Source of the DNA: Butyricicoccus sp.
GTDB lineage: Bacteria; Bacillota; Clostridia; Oscillospirales; Butyricicoccaceae
Direction: 5' to 3'
Length of the DNA: 64,000 nucleotides
Assembly: GCA_020025755.1 (NCBI GenBank)
Contig: JAHHRO010000003.1
Span: 1-64,000, forward strand
Shown here: in pieces, positions 36,066 through 45,108 of the stretch
Layout of the letters: each line of letters begins with the position of its first letter
Numbering within the stretch: position 1 is the stretch's first letter
Notes under the pieces: generated by a model
Told to the model about the DNA's origin: nothing
The model's input: only the letters and a program-made list of their open reading frames with translations
The model's database searches: none
Made by a program: the position numbers and the translations under genes

Positions 36066-37553
36066 TTACAGGATCAGATCGAGCGTAGACAGGATATCCG
36101 CCTTGTCCACAACGCGATCGAAACGGGGGGTCTTCGCGCCCAGTGCCGCGAGCGGCGCGGGTGCCTTGCAGCCCGAGACCGCCTCGAGCGCGGCGAGCTG
36201 CTCCGTGCCGTCCGTCTCGATGGGGTGCCCAAGTGCCGCCGCAACCGGCTTGCAGAACTTGAACGGGCTTGCCGTCGAGGCAACGATCACAGGTGCGCTG
36301 TCGCCCGTCTCGGCGCGGTATGCCTCCATGACGTGCATCGCGACTGCGGTATGCGGATCGCACAGATACTTCTGCTCCTCGAACACGCGGCGGATGGTTC
36401 GGGCGGTCTGTGCATCGTCACACCAGCCTGCTGCAAAGTCTGCCCTGAGCCGCGCGCCTAGTGCGCCCGATACGTCATAGCGTCCGTCCTGCGCGAGCGC
36501 GTCCATCTGCTGTCTCACGAGCGCGTCATCCTGTCCGGAAAGGAAAAACAGCAGACGCTCCAAATTGGACGAGATGAGGATATCCATAGACGGCGAATCG
36601 GTCGTATGGAACGATCGATTGCGGTCGTACACGCCGTCCTGTGCAAAGAAATCGGTCAGGACATGGTTTTCATTGGATGCGCAGATCAGCTTGCCCAGCG
36701 GTACGCCCATCTGCTTTGCGATATATGCCGCGAGGATGTTGCCAAAATTGCCCGTGGGCACGCAGACATTGACCGTCTGTCCATGCGCGATCTTGCCTGC
36801 GCCCAAAAGGTCACAGTACGCCGAGACATAGTAGGCGATCTGTGGCGCGAGCCGTCCCCAGTTGATGGAGTTTGCCGAGGAGAACATGAGCCCATGCGCG
36901 TCCAGACGCTTTGCCGTCTCCTGATCCGTGAAGATACGCTTGACCGCGGACTGCGCATCGTCAAAGTTTCCGCGGATCGCCACGACCTCCACGTTCTCGC
37001 CCTGCTGGGTCACCATCTGCAATTTCTGCATGGGCGAAACGCCGTCTACCGGATAGTATACCATAATTTTGGTTTTGGGTACATCAGCAAAACCTTCCAG
37101 TGCCGCCTTGCCGGTGTCGCCCGAGGTCGCAACGAGGATGCAGCAGGTGCGCCGCTCTCCCGTCTTTTGAAGCGAGGCAGTCAGCAGATGGGGCAGCATT
37201 TGCAACGCCATATCCTTGAACGCACAGGTCGGCCCGTGCCACAGCTCCAGCATGTGTACATCGTCTGCAAGGCTTACGATCGGTACGGTATCCCTGCCAC
37301 CGAATTTTTCATCGGCATACGCCTGTTCGGTAAAGCTTTTCAGTTCCTCCGCGGTGAAGTCGGTCAAAAATTTGCCGAGGATCATTGCCGCGCGCTGCTT
37401 GTAGTCCATGCCCATGAGCGCAGCAAATTCGGCATGGGTCAGGCGCGGAAACGCCGTTGGGCAGAACAAGCCGCCGTCCGGCGCAATGCCCATCGCGATC
37501 GCCTCCGCCGCGCTGACACGCAGTTCTTTATTTCTCGTGCTTACATATTCCAT
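36066..37553 (-). CDS. thrC: Threonine synthase
   Basis: A 495-residue PLP enzyme making threonine from O-phosphohomoserine. PLP lysine lies in GPTCAFKDMALQ and the phosphate-binding region is ATSGDTGKAALEGF. It is of the long, ThrC-type II form seen in Clostridia. ATG follows AGGAGGGAT. Upstream is the dipeptidase gene; no other threonine genes are in the window. Confidence 0.95.
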   Translation of the reverse strand: MEYVSTRNKELRVSAAEAIAMGIAPDGGLFCPTAFPRLTHAEFAALMGMDYKQRAAMILGKFLTDFTAEELKSFTEQAYADEKFGGRDTVPIVSLADDVHMLELWHGPTCAFKDMALQMLPHLLTASLQKTGERRTCCILVATSGDTGKAALEGFADVPKTKIMVYYPVDGVSPMQKLQMVTQQGENVEVVAIRGNFDDAQSAVKRIFTDQETAKRLDAHGLMFSSANSINWGRLAPQIAYYVSAYCDLLGAGKIAHGQTVNVCVPTGNFGNILAAYIAKQMGVPLGKLICASNENHVLTDFFAQDGVYDRNRSFHTTDSPSMDILISSNLERLLFFLSGQDDALVRQQMDALAQDGRYDVSGALGARLRADFAAGWCDDAQTARTIRRVFEEQKYLCDPHTAVAMHVMEAYRAETGDSAPVIVASTASPFKFCKPVAAALGHPIETDGTEQLAALEAVSGCKAPAPLAALGAKTPRFDRVVDKADILSTLDLIL

Positions 37554-37577
37554 TCTATCCCTCCTGTTTGAGACAGG

Positions 37578-38537
37578 TCATTTCAGCATTCGGTCAAAAA
37601 ACCGATGTGCATTATCAAAAAACAGTGCATCCACTGTGCTTTGCAGATAATTGTGCCGTAAGAGGTATTCGCCCAGCCGTTCCATGTCTGCAACCGTCTG
37701 CATACCCTTGGGGATGCTGCTGCATCCATCCAGATCCGCACCCAGTGCCAGACAGGCTTCGCCGCCCTGCGCCAGAAAATGCTCGATATGGCGCAGCACA
37801 TCGCTAAGCTCCGCCTGCTCCTTGTCCGCGCGTAAAAACGGACTGTACAGGTTGATGCCCACCAAACCGCCGCGCCGCATGATCTCGGAAAATTGCAGAT
37901 CGGTCAGGTTGCGCAGATGGTCACAGCAGGCGCGGCTATTGGAGTGGCTTGCGACAAAGGGAGCTTCGGTCTCCATGCAGATATCCCAGAATCCGGCCTC
38001 GGACAGATGGGACACATCCACGATGACCCCAAGCTCCACCAGCCGTCGCACCAGTGCCTTTCCCTTTTCGCTCAGTCCGGTGTCATTGCCGTAGACCGCG
38101 CCGCAGGCATATTGATTATAGCCGTTCCAGCTGAGAGACACCATACGCACACCGGCATCATAGGCACGCTGCACCTGCGCTTCGCTTGTCAAAAGTTCTG
38201 CGCCCTCGATGGACAGGAACGCGGCATGTCTGCCATGCGCCTGTGCCCACTGCCAGTCCTCCATATCGCGGCACAGGGTGATCCAGTCCGCATTGACGGT
38301 AAATTCCTGATGTACGGTTTCGAGGAGCGCGTCCAGCCGACGGGCAGGCGGCAGATCGAGCAGCGACCGCAGGCGCGGACGGCTGGACTTCGTGCCGCAG
38401 AACAGCGCGAATACCTGTGTATACATCTCATAGGGTGCTGTTTTGGCGCGGTCGATGCAGAGCGTGTTCTGGCGCAGCTCCGCTCCCGTCTCATAGCACT
38501 CATACATCGTATCACAATGCAGATCGAATAGCTTCAT
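37578..38537 (-). CDS. Membrane dipeptidase (peptidase M19)
   Basis: A 319-residue zinc dipeptidase of the renal dipeptidase family. H7 and D9 in DLHCDT, a glutamate in SIEGAELL, and histidine in VASHSNSRACCDH are metal ligands; GADLDG is also typical. There is no signal peptide, so it is likely cytoplasmic and may act on dipeptides including D-amino-acid ones. The start at 38537 follows GGGGGAG; the longer frame overlaps yraN. Confidence 0.92.
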   Translation of the reverse strand: MKLFDLHCDTMYECYETGAELRQNTLCIDRAKTAPYEMYTQVFALFCGTKSSRPRLRSLLDLPPARRLDALLETVHQEFTVNADWITLCRDMEDWQWAQAHGRHAAFLSIEGAELLTSEAQVQRAYDAGVRMVSLSWNGYNQYACGAVYGNDTGLSEKGKALVRRLVELGVIVDVSHLSEAGFWDICMETEAPFVASHSNSRACCDHLRNLTDLQFSEIMRRGGLVGINLYSPFLRADKEQAELSDVLRHIEHFLAQGGEACLALGADLDGCSSIPKGMQTVADMERLGEYLLRHNYLQSTVDALFFDNAHRFFDRMLK

Positions 38538-38548
38538 GGTGTCTCCCC

Positions 38549-38899
38549 CTATGCGTCGAATGCGTTTTCCAGATGATTGATGGCGCGGACAGCTCCCCCC
38601 TCTATGCCGTACACCTCGATCACATCCATGCGCGGCTGTCGTGCGGTGGGGTGCGCCTGTATCCACGCCTCAGCGGTCAGGATGAGGCGTTCCTGTTTGC
38701 GTGCGTCCACCGCCTCTCTTGCCTGCGCAAAGCGTTCCGAGCGGCGCGTTTTGACCTCCACGAACACCAGAAACCGTCCCTGCACCGCAACGAGGTCGAT
38801 CTCGCCCCAGCGTGTGCGGTAGTTGCGGTCAAGGATCTCGTATCCCTTGCCTATGAGGTACTCCGCCGCCGCCTGCTCGCCCCATGCGCCGCGCGTCAA
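38549..38899 (-). CDS. yraN: YraN/UPF0102 family endonuclease-like protein, TTG start
   Basis: A 116-residue protein of the UPF0102 family with a restriction-endonuclease-like fold: G-E-x-A-A-x-Y-L, then RWGEIDLVA and FVEVKTR provide the D, E-x-K residues. Function is unproven. Begins at TTG overlapping the rnhB stop as TTGA, with GGAG eight bases upstream; no in-frame ATG exists nearby. The rnhB-yraN pairing is widely conserved. Confidence 0.9.
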   Translation of the reverse strand: MTRGAWGEQAAAEYLIGKGYEILDRNYRTRWGEIDLVAVQGRFLVFVEVKTRRSERFAQAREAVDARKQERLILTAEAWIQAHPTARQPRMDVIEVYGIEGGAVRAINHLENAFDA

Positions 38900-39549
38900 A
38901 GTGTAAGCTCCGGATGCGCCGCTTTCAGCTTCTTCAAAAAACTTCGCCGGTGGATCGGGCTTGCGCCATGCGCAAGGATCGCCTCGGTGTGCGCCTTCGT
39001 CCCGTATCCCTTGTGCCCTGCAAAGCCGTATTCCGGATACAGGGCATCCATCTCTATCATATGCCGGTCACGCGTGACCTTTGCCAGTACCGATGCCGCC
39101 GCGATCGACATGCTTTTGGCATCGCCGCCCACCACACAGGTGGTCTCGATCCCGAGCCTCGGGTCGCGGTTGCCATCCACATAGGCAAAATCTGCCGGAA
39201 CGGAGAGTCCCTCTGCCGCCTGCCGCATCGCCTGATAGGTCGCCTGCAAAATATTGATCTCGTCAATGGTCGTATGGTCGACCGATGCAATCGAATAGCT
39301 GACTGCCTGCGCACAGATGACATCAAACAGTGCTTCGCGCTTCTTTTCCGTCAGCTTTTTGGAGTCGTTGAGTCCGGCGATCTCACAGTCCAGCGGCAGG
39401 ATCACCGCCGCCGCCACCACAGGACCAGCCAGAGGACCACGTCCGGCTTCATCAATGCCGCAGACTGCCAGAAATCCGTTTTCCGCCGCCTGCCGCTCGA
39501 GGTCATATGTCACGCCCTCATGCGTTGGTTTCAGTATTTTCATAGTCAT
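38896..39549 (-). CDS. rnhB: Ribonuclease HII
   Basis: A 217-residue RNase that removes ribonucleotides and RNA from RNA-DNA hybrids. D33-E34 in [19 protein letters not shown] and the later DALYP/GHKGYGT segments define the family. The start at 39549 follows GGAGACACC and overlaps the end of rbgA by 32 bases; an ATG two codons later is also possible. Confidence 0.96.
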   Translation of the reverse strand: MTMKILKPTHEGVTYDLERQAAENGFLAVCGIDEAGRGPLAGPVVAAAVILPLDCEIAGLNDSKKLTEKKREALFDVICAQAVSYSIASVDHTTIDEINILQATYQAMRQAAEGLSVPADFAYVDGNRDPRLGIETTCVVGGDAKSMSIAAASVLAKVTRDRHMIEMDALYPEYGFAGHKGYGTKAHTEAILAHGASPIHRRSFLKKLKAAHPELTL

Positions 39550-40399
39550 CCGGTGTCTCCAATGTGATGCGCCCCAGCACGCCGCCGCGGAATTCATCCA
39601 GCAAAATGCGTGCCATGCGTTCGGTGTCGATCTCGCCGCCCGAAATCAGGAAGCCGCGCTTCCTGCCTGCCTGCTGCAACAGGTCATAGCCCAGAAAATC
39701 CGATTCTTCCGGAATGGTCAGCTTATATCGGTCGATGATCGCCTGCGGCGCACGCTCTGCCAGCAGCTCGAACAGCTTGCAGGCGAGGGTCTCGGTGTCC
39801 AGAATATCGTCCTTGACCGCACCCGTGACGGCAAGCAGGATGCCCACGCGCTCGTCATCGAACTTGGGCCACAGGATGCCCGGTGTATCGAGCAGGTCGA
39901 TGCCGCCCTGCACGCGAAACCACTGTGCGCCGCGCGTCACGCCCGGCTTATCTGCCGCCTTTGCGGACTTGCGCCCCAAAATGCGGTTGATGAAGGTGGA
40001 CTTGCCCACATTCGGGATGCCCACGACCATCACACGCACCGAGCGTCCGGTCTGCCCCTTTTCGTTCCATGCGGCGATCTTATCCGCAAGGCGTTCTCTT
40101 GCCGCCGCGCCAAAGCGTGCCGTACCCGTGCCATGCTGACTGTCCGTTTCCAGAACGGAATAGCCCTGTGCGCGGTACCATGCCGCCCAGCGGCGCGTTT
40201 CCTCAGGGTCCGCAAGGTCGGTACGGTTCAAAATGATCATACGCGGCTTGTCGCCTGCGATCTCGTCCATATCCGGATTGCGGCTGACCTGTGGGATACG
40301 CGCATCCACCAGCTCACATACCAGATCGATATTCTTGAGATTTTCCAGCATCTGACGGCGCGTTTTCGCCATGTGCCCCGGATACCATTGAATATTCAT
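39518..40399 (-). CDS. rbgA: Ribosome biogenesis GTPase RbgA/YlqF
   Basis: A 293-residue circularly permuted GTPase for late 50S assembly. G4 (LNRTDL) precedes G1 (GIPNVGKST) and G3 (DTPG), as the family requires; the N-terminal [10 protein letters not shown] is a hallmark. Its ATG overlaps the lepB stop as TGATG, with GGAGG seven bases upstream, so it is coupled to lepB. Confidence 0.97.
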   Translation of the reverse strand: MNIQWYPGHMAKTRRQMLENLKNIDLVCELVDARIPQVSRNPDMDEIAGDKPRMIILNRTDLADPEETRRWAAWYRAQGYSVLETDSQHGTGTARFGAAARERLADKIAAWNEKGQTGRSVRVMVVGIPNVGKSTFINRILGRKSAKAADKPGVTRGAQWFRVQGGIDLLDTPGILWPKFDDERVGILLAVTGAVKDDILDTETLACKLFELLAERAPQAIIDRYKLTIPEESDFLGYDLLQQAGRKRGFLISGGEIDTERMARILLDEFRGGVLGRITLETPDDYENTETNA

Positions 40400-40965
40400 C
40401 AAACACCTCCAAACGAGCTGAACGGGAATACCACGCCCAATACATGCCCGATGATATAATGTTCATCCACCAGACCGATCTGCGGATCGCGGCTGTCACT
40501 CGATCCGTTGCGGTTGTCGCCCATCAAAAAGAGCTGACCCTCCGGTACGGTGAGTGGGAATGCCATGCCCTCGGCGGTGTAGGTCGGTTCATTGATGTAG
40601 GGCTCGTCGAGGACTTCTCCGTTGACCATCACGTCGCCCGTTGCAAAGTTGATATCCACGGTGTCACCGCCCACGGCAATGATGCGCTTGACGATAGAGC
40701 CATACTGTGTGCTCGGCTTGTTGACCACGACCACGTCGCCGCGATTGGGTGCATATCCCAGATTGCTGACGATCATCATATCATGGTCATGCAGGGTTGG
40801 CACCATGGAACTGCCTGCCACTGATATCATACGAAACAAAAAGGTAAACACCACGACCACAATGATTAGAGAAAACGCGATGGATTCGCTCCAATCAAAT
40901 AGACTGGAGGAAAAACGCCCCTCCCGTTCACCGTGTTGCAGTGCCTTTGGATCTGTCTGATTCAT
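40399..40965 (-). CDS. lepB: Signal peptidase I
   Basis: A 188-residue membrane-anchored signal peptidase. One transmembrane segment (about 29-49) is followed by catalytic S53 in SSMVPTL and lysine K93 in IVKRIIAVGGD, then the GDNRNGSSDSR box. The start at 40965 follows GAGGGAGGAAC. First gene of a lepB-rbgA-rnhB-yraN-dipeptidase-thrC-phosphoesterase run. Confidence 0.96.
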   Translation of the reverse strand: MNQTDPKALQHGEREGRFSSSLFDWSESIAFSLIIVVVVFTFLFRMISVAGSSMVPTLHDHDMMIVSNLGYAPNRGDVVVVNKPSTQYGSIVKRIIAVGGDTVDINFATGDVMVNGEVLDEPYINEPTYTAEGMAFPLTVPEGQLFLMGDNRNGSSDSRDPQIGLVDEHYIIGHVLGVVFPFSSFGGV

Positions 40966-41003
40966 TTTGTGTTCCTCCCTCAAATGGATTGACATACGCC
41001 TTT

Positions 41004-41032
41004 ATTATAGTACGAAACCCTGTTTTACGCAA
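41004..41032 (-). promoter_or_regulatory. Promoter of the lepB operon
   Basis: Minus strand TTGCGT, 17 bases, TATAAT, about 40 bases before the lepB start. Confidence 0.8.
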
Positions 41033-41209
41033 CCAAATCTTATAATTTTCCACAGGAAATCAATTTTGACAGGTGATATGATGCATTTTGATCTGTTGGG
41101 CTTGTTCGGTCAAGGCAGAAACTGTGGAGCGGTTGTGAATGGTTCCGTTTACTGGAAATCCGCGGTGATTTTCATTTTCGCTGAAAAAATTTGCTTTGGC
41201 AAGCAGGGA

Positions 41210-41257
41210 AACGTGTCGCGGTCTCGCGACGGAGACACAAGGAATAGAACCTTACGG
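41210..41257 (-). repeat. Dispersed palindromic repeat A, copy 2
   Basis: Exact 48-base inverted match to 123-170, with weaker similarity over 41160-41209. The surrounding 41033-41395 holds no gene I can support; short frames here lack ribosome sites or homology that I can see. Confidence 0.85.
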
Positions 41258-41395
41258 GGCTGATTGCTCTATTAGCTGAAAATACATTACACAGCCGTTT
41301 ATGACTTGGGCGACGGGGTCGCCCACAGCCTCCTTATGAAGTTTTCGCCGTGTTGCATTTGACTTGACAGTTCAAATCCCATAACTGCAGCGCAT

Positions 41396-41434
41396 AAAAA
41401 TACCCTCCTTACTGTTTGTCCAGTAAAGAGGGTA
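41396..41434 (-). terminator. Terminator of the duplicated membrane protein gene
   Basis: TACCCTC-TTACTG / CAGTAA-GAGGGTA hairpin (41401-41434), followed on the minus strand by TTTTTATG. Confidence 0.85.
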
Positions 41435-41464
41435 CCTATCACAATGATTCGGAGATTTTTGTTC

Positions 41465-41842
41465 CTATTCTGCTTGCACCAGCCGTTCCCAATATCGACT
41501 GCGAGCACACCAGAACGTGCCTGCGATAAGCAGCACCGTAATGGCAAGGGCACCCCAGCGTCCTATATAGTCTGCCCGATACCCACGATTCACGCCATAC
41601 ATCAGCCCTGCACCAAGGATATAAATCATAAACCGCATGAAATCGATCCGCTTAATCGTAAATGTTTTGATGCGAACCCACCATAAAACTACTGCCAGGA
41701 TCCCTACTGTGATGGCAAGAGAACTCCAACGCCCCACATAGCCTGCGTTGTACCCAACATTTACAGCACACAAGAGTACAGCACCAACCATACAGGTCAT
41801 AAATCGAATGAAATCCGCCTGCTTTTCCGTGCGTGTTTTCAT
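41465..41842 (-). CDS. Small membrane protein with internal tandem duplication
   Basis: A 125-residue protein with four hydrophobic segments. Residues 10-61 and 67-118 are two copies of one two-span module, offset by 57 residues. Shared landmarks are DF-x-RFM, VN-x-GY-x-x-Y, GRW and LAITV. I recognise no family and no enzyme motif. The start is secure: AGGAGG stands eight bases before the ATG. A promoter is present at 41890-41918 and a terminator follows, so it is an independent gene. Possible roles such as a small transporter or stress membrane protein are speculation. Confidence 0.75.
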   Translation of the reverse strand: MKTRTEKQADFIRFMTCMVGAVLLCAVNVGYNAGYVGRWSSLAITVGILAVVLWWVRIKTFTIKRIDFMRFMIYILGAGLMYGVNRGYRADYIGRWGALAITVLLIAGTFWCARSRYWERLVQAE

Positions 41843-41889
41843 AACGGCACCTCCTCATGATTTAACAGGGATCTTCATTTGATATGCCT

Positions 41890-41918
41890 AGTATAGATCG
41901 CTTTCTCAGCGAAAGCAA
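41890..41918 (-). promoter_or_regulatory. Promoter of the duplicated membrane protein gene
   Basis: Minus strand TTGCTT, 17 bases, TATACT. A TCGCT/AGCGA inverted repeat lies in the spacer. Confidence 0.7.
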
Positions 41919-42001
41919 GATACAAAATATCCAAAACCTTATTATTTTTTTGTGTAATATTTCTATATCAGAGCGAGAGCACGGCGTTGATATCCGGCAT
42001 T

Positions 42002-42280
42002 TTATACAAAGAATTTGGGAAGCTGCCAAAACAGCAACAGCAATGCAGCCGCGATCTCTACTGCGACAATAAGATAGTTTTTTGCGCGAACCTCCTGATA
42101 CACCGTGACGATCCACGAGATCACAAGCAGCGGTAAGGCAAGAAAAACCAGAAGCAGTCCCAGCGGCATCAGGACACGAAATAGGATATGGGGATGTCCC
42201 ACCCCTGTCACAAACAGTGGGATCCAGCATGTAAACCCAACGAGCGCACACCAAATCGCAGCTTTTCTCCATCCATTCAT
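42002..42280 (-). CDS. Small hydrophobic membrane protein, unknown
   Basis: A 92-residue protein with three likely transmembrane segments (about 9-26, 33-57 and 66-85). No motif or family recognised. The ATG at 42280 follows GGAGCGGAG at a workable spacing; the frame is open ten codons further up. It precedes the duplicated membrane protein gene on the same strand but is separated by that gene's promoter. Confidence 0.6.
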   Translation of the reverse strand: MNGWRKAAIWCALVGFTCWIPLFVTGVGHPHILFRVLMPLGLLLVFLALPLLVISWIVTVYQEVRAKNYLIVAVEIAAALLLLFWQLPKFFV

Positions 42281-42412
42281 CGTTGTTCTCCGCTCCTTTC
42301 TGTGCGTCATGTAAATATATGCAATACTATCATAAAATTACATGGAACGACAAGAGGCAGACTGTATAACATATCTGCTTCATTTTCATGCACAATGACA
42401 ACACCGTATCAC

Positions 42413-43774
42413 TCACCCATTCCAGCGCAATCCCTTTGGATAATGATTTTTCAGCATGCCGCCACTGACCTTCCCCCAGCCAAGCGAGATGCCGTCGACC
42501 AACACCAGCGTCCAGCCGTTTTCCCCCTCGCATGCGAGTGCCTGTCCGCATAGATACGGAATACTTTGCTCCGCTGTCAGGTGCAGGACGCGCTTTGCAT
42601 CCGCTGCCCCCAGCGCAAGCGCAAGCGCATGGGAAGGCTCAAAGCGTCCCTTTTTGACCGTTCCCAGCTGTAATCCCTGCCGCAGGACGCGCAGACCGCT
42701 GACATCCGGCATTTCCTCGGGCAATGCCCAAAGCTGATCCCCACCGCGCACGAGGTATGGAAAGCGGCATGTCAGTGTTTCCGTCTCAAAAGTGCGATAC
42801 TCTATTGGGATCTCCTTGCCATCGAGTCCCTTTGCCCGTTTCGGTTCAGCTGCTTCATCCGTCTGCCCACCATGGACGAGGACAGCGGCAAAATGTCCCT
42901 CACCCTCCAGCTTATGCGGAAACAGGCGGCAGGCTTTGACAAGCTCTGCGCTGCCATTTGCGATCCAATCCGGTCTTCCCGGCGCAAAATAGGTCTGCTC
43001 CGGCACTTCCGCAATGAAAAACGCAGGATGACGGTCTAAAAAGTCTTGTACACTGCCCTCGTCCTCCTCAGGTGCAAAGGTACAGGTCGAATAAACGATT
43101 TTACCGCCCGATCTCAGCATAGCTGCCGCACAGTCTAAGATCTCCGCTTGTCTCTCGGCGCATTTCTGTGGTGCGTCCGGTGTCCATTCAGTCACGGCGA
43201 TTTCATCCTTGCGGAACATTCCCTCTCCTGAGCAGGGTGCATCGACTACGATGCAGTCAAAGTATCCTGCAAACCGCTCTGCCAATCTCTGCGGCGTTTC
43301 ATTGGTCACAAGGCAGTTGGGTATGCCGGCACGCTCCACACTTTGCGCCAAGATCTTGGCGCGTGCCGGATGGATCTCATTGGCAACAAGAATCCCTTTC
43401 CCCTGCAAATATCCTGCCAAATGGGTGGTCTTACCGCCGGGAGCGGCACAGAGATCAAGTACACGCATCCCCGGCTCGGGTGCCGCGAGCGCACCCACCG
43501 CCATGGCGGATGGTTCCTGAATATAGTAAAGCCCTGCTTCATAATACGGATGTCTGCCCGGTCTGGTATCGGGATCATAATAAAAGCCGTGCTCTGCCCA
43601 CGGGATCGGTCGTAAACCGAACTGCGCATCAAGCTCCAGCCGCTCGCCCCCCTGCTTCAATGGATTGCGGCGCAGGCCGTAGGAACGCCCCTGCTCCATT
43701 GCCTGCACAAATATGGGGAATTCCTCCCCCAGCAGGGCTTCCATACGCTTTAAAAATTCAACCGGTAATGCCAT
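42413..43774 (-). CDS. RsmF/NOL1-family rRNA (cytosine-5) methyltransferase
   Basis: A 453-residue SAM-dependent m5C RNA methyltransferase. SAM motif I is LDLCAAPGGKTTHLA, motif IV VDAPCSGEGMF and motif VI YSTCTFAPEEDEG; the two cysteines in the PC and TC motifs are the catalytic pair. The C-terminal 150 residues form the PUA-like RNA-binding part of RsmF-type enzymes. The start at 43774 follows AGGAGGATA; the 27-codon extension upstream lacks a site. Transcribed divergently from the PTS locus. Confidence 0.93.
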   Translation of the reverse strand: MALPVEFLKRMEALLGEEFPIFVQAMEQGRSYGLRRNPLKQGGERLELDAQFGLRPIPWAEHGFYYDPDTRPGRHPYYEAGLYYIQEPSAMAVGALAAPEPGMRVLDLCAAPGGKTTHLAGYLQGKGILVANEIHPARAKILAQSVERAGIPNCLVTNETPQRLAERFAGYFDCIVVDAPCSGEGMFRKDEIAVTEWTPDAPQKCAERQAEILDCAAAMLRSGGKIVYSTCTFAPEEDEGSVQDFLDRHPAFFIAEVPEQTYFAPGRPDWIANGSAELVKACRLFPHKLEGEGHFAAVLVHGGQTDEAAEPKRAKGLDGKEIPIEYRTFETETLTCRFPYLVRGGDQLWALPEEMPDVSGLRVLRQGLQLGTVKKGRFEPSHALALALGAADAKRVLHLTAEQSIPYLCGQALACEGENGWTLVLVDGISLGWGKVSGGMLKNHYPKGLRWNG

Positions 43775-43963
43775 ACCATATCCTCCTGTTTTCATCATAT
43801 ATTCCGCTTTGGGTGTCACAGCTGCCCTCTTTTGATCGGCTTTCCTGCCCTCCATGCTTATTTTTGTGCACCCTGCGCGGTAAAATCCTGTATATCACTT
43901 TTATTTCCGTAATATTCTATCATATTTTCAACAACCTGAACAACTACTTTATCAAAAGCACCC

Positions 43964-43992
43964 TTGACATTCCAAAGGTGCTTTGATACAAT
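43964..43992 (+). promoter_or_regulatory. Promoter of the IIA-IIB-nagB locus
   Basis: TTGACA, 17 bases, TACAAT. Predicted start near 43999; the RAT site begins about 28 bases later. Confidence 0.88.
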
Positions 43993-44026
43993 AAATTTAG
44001 CAAAATTTCTTCATAAATTCAGCTTT

Positions 44027-44055
44027 AGATTGTGATTGGTCATGTAGGCAAAACC
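44027..44055 (+). promoter_or_regulatory. RAT antiterminator site (LicT/GlcT/SacY type)
   Basis: A 29-base element of the form AGATTGTGA...GTAGGCAAAACC. This closely follows the ribonucleic antiterminator consensus GGATTGTTACTG...GCAGGCAAAACC. Its 3' part is shared with the 5' arm of the terminator that starts at 44050, so binding of a BglG/SacY-family protein would prevent termination. Confidence 0.85.
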
Positions 44056-44104
44056 AAATTTCTTCGGCAATCTTTTTTGTTGCCTGCATAGAAGTTTGGT
44101 TTTT
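44050..44104 (+). terminator. RAT-controlled leader terminator
   Basis: AAAACCAAATTTCT (44050-44063) pairs with AGAAGTTTGGTTTT (about 44090-44103) with one wobble pair. Inside is a GGCAA/TTGCC stem. A T run follows before the IIA start. Confidence 0.88.
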
Positions 44105-44156
44105 TATTTTGTCTGTATCACCCAAAATCCATGTACGAGAAAGGTTGTTACGATCC

Positions 44157-44651
44157 ATGTTTTCCAGACTCAAGCGTATGTTCAATAACGAAAGCAGTAT
44201 GCAGATCACCTCTCCATTATCCGGCAAGGTCTGCCCACTGTCCGATGTCAACGACCCAACGTTTTCTCAGGAGATCCTTGGAAAAGGCTGTGCCATCCAA
44301 CCTGCTGAAGGCAAGATCGTCGCTCCGGTGGATGCGATCGTCTCTATGATGTTCGATACTGGACACGCCGTATCTTTGGAAACATCCGATGGGATCGAAC
44401 TTCTCATCCATGTCGGACTGGATACCGTCATGCTCAAGGGACAGCATTTTACACCCCATTGTGCAACAGGTGACAAGGTAAAGGCTGGAGATACGCTCCT
44501 TACCTTTGATACCGCTGCCATTCAGGCTGCTGGTTATGATACGATCGTTCCGGTCATCGTATGCAATGTGGATGACTTCAAGGAGATCTCCACCGATATG
44601 ATCGGAAGCACCGTGCACGCATTGGAACCGCTTTTGACCCTGAAAAAATAA
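44157..44651 (+). CDS. PTS glucose-family IIA component
   Basis: A 164-residue stand-alone IIA(Glc)-type phosphocarrier. H85 in LLIHVGLDT is the phospho-accepting histidine and H70 in FDTGHAV its partner, with the E. coli spacing of 15. It receives phosphate from HPr and passes it to a glucose-family IIB, presumably the next gene product. The ATG at 44157 follows AAAGG at a long spacing; an upstream frame start lies inside the leader terminator region and is rejected. Confidence 0.93.
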   Translation: MFSRLKRMFNNESSMQITSPLSGKVCPLSDVNDPTFSQEILGKGCAIQPAEGKIVAPVDAIVSMMFDTGHAVSLETSDGIELLIHVGLDTVMLKGQHFTPHCATGDKVKAGDTLLTFDTAAIQAAGYDTIVPVIVCNVDDFKEISTDMIGSTVHALEPLLTLKK

Positions 44652-44670
44652 ATATCGGAGGTTTTCTTAG

Positions 44671-45036
44671 ATGCAAACAACCCTCATCCTGCTCGCTGTG
44701 CTTGTTGTCCTCATCGCAGGCGCGGTATTCTATTTGATGCGCAAGCCAAAAGCAAAGCGCGTCAGCACTGGAAAGAACTATCTGGCAGAGGAAGACTATA
44801 CCGGCCTTGCACAGGTGATCTTGGAGAACTTAGGCGGTGCCGAAAACATAGCATCCTTTGACCACTGTGTCAGCCGTCTGCGCCTTACGGTCAAGGACGC
44901 TGCACTGGTCAATGAAAAGCCCATCAAGGCAACCGGCATTGCCGGTCTCCTGCGTCCTGAAAAGACCAAGATCCAGCTCATCATCGGAAAAAAGGTATCG
45001 CTTGTCGCAGATGCCCTCAAAGCCATTGTAGGCTGA
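44671..45036 (+). CDS. Membrane-tethered PTS glucose-family IIB domain protein
   Basis: A 121-residue protein. Residues 4-23 are one hydrophobic transmembrane segment, then a basic stretch RKPKAKR. Residues 43-121 are a complete glucose-family IIB domain with phosphocysteine C66 in DHCVSRLRLTVKD. Normally IIB is fused to IIC; here it is anchored alone and no IIC gene is in the window. ATG follows ATCGGAGG. It lies 19 bases after IIA and 72 bases before nagB. Confidence 0.88.
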   Translation: MQTTLILLAVLVVLIAGAVFYLMRKPKAKRVSTGKNYLAEEDYTGLAQVILENLGGAENIASFDHCVSRLRLTVKDAALVNEKPIKATGIAGLLRPEKTKIQLIIGKKVSLVADALKAIVG

Positions 45037-45108
45037 CCGAAACCGCTCGCAAACAATACGGCATCTCTTTTGAGTATGTGGTATTAAAATTAAAAGGAGA
45101 GATTACTT

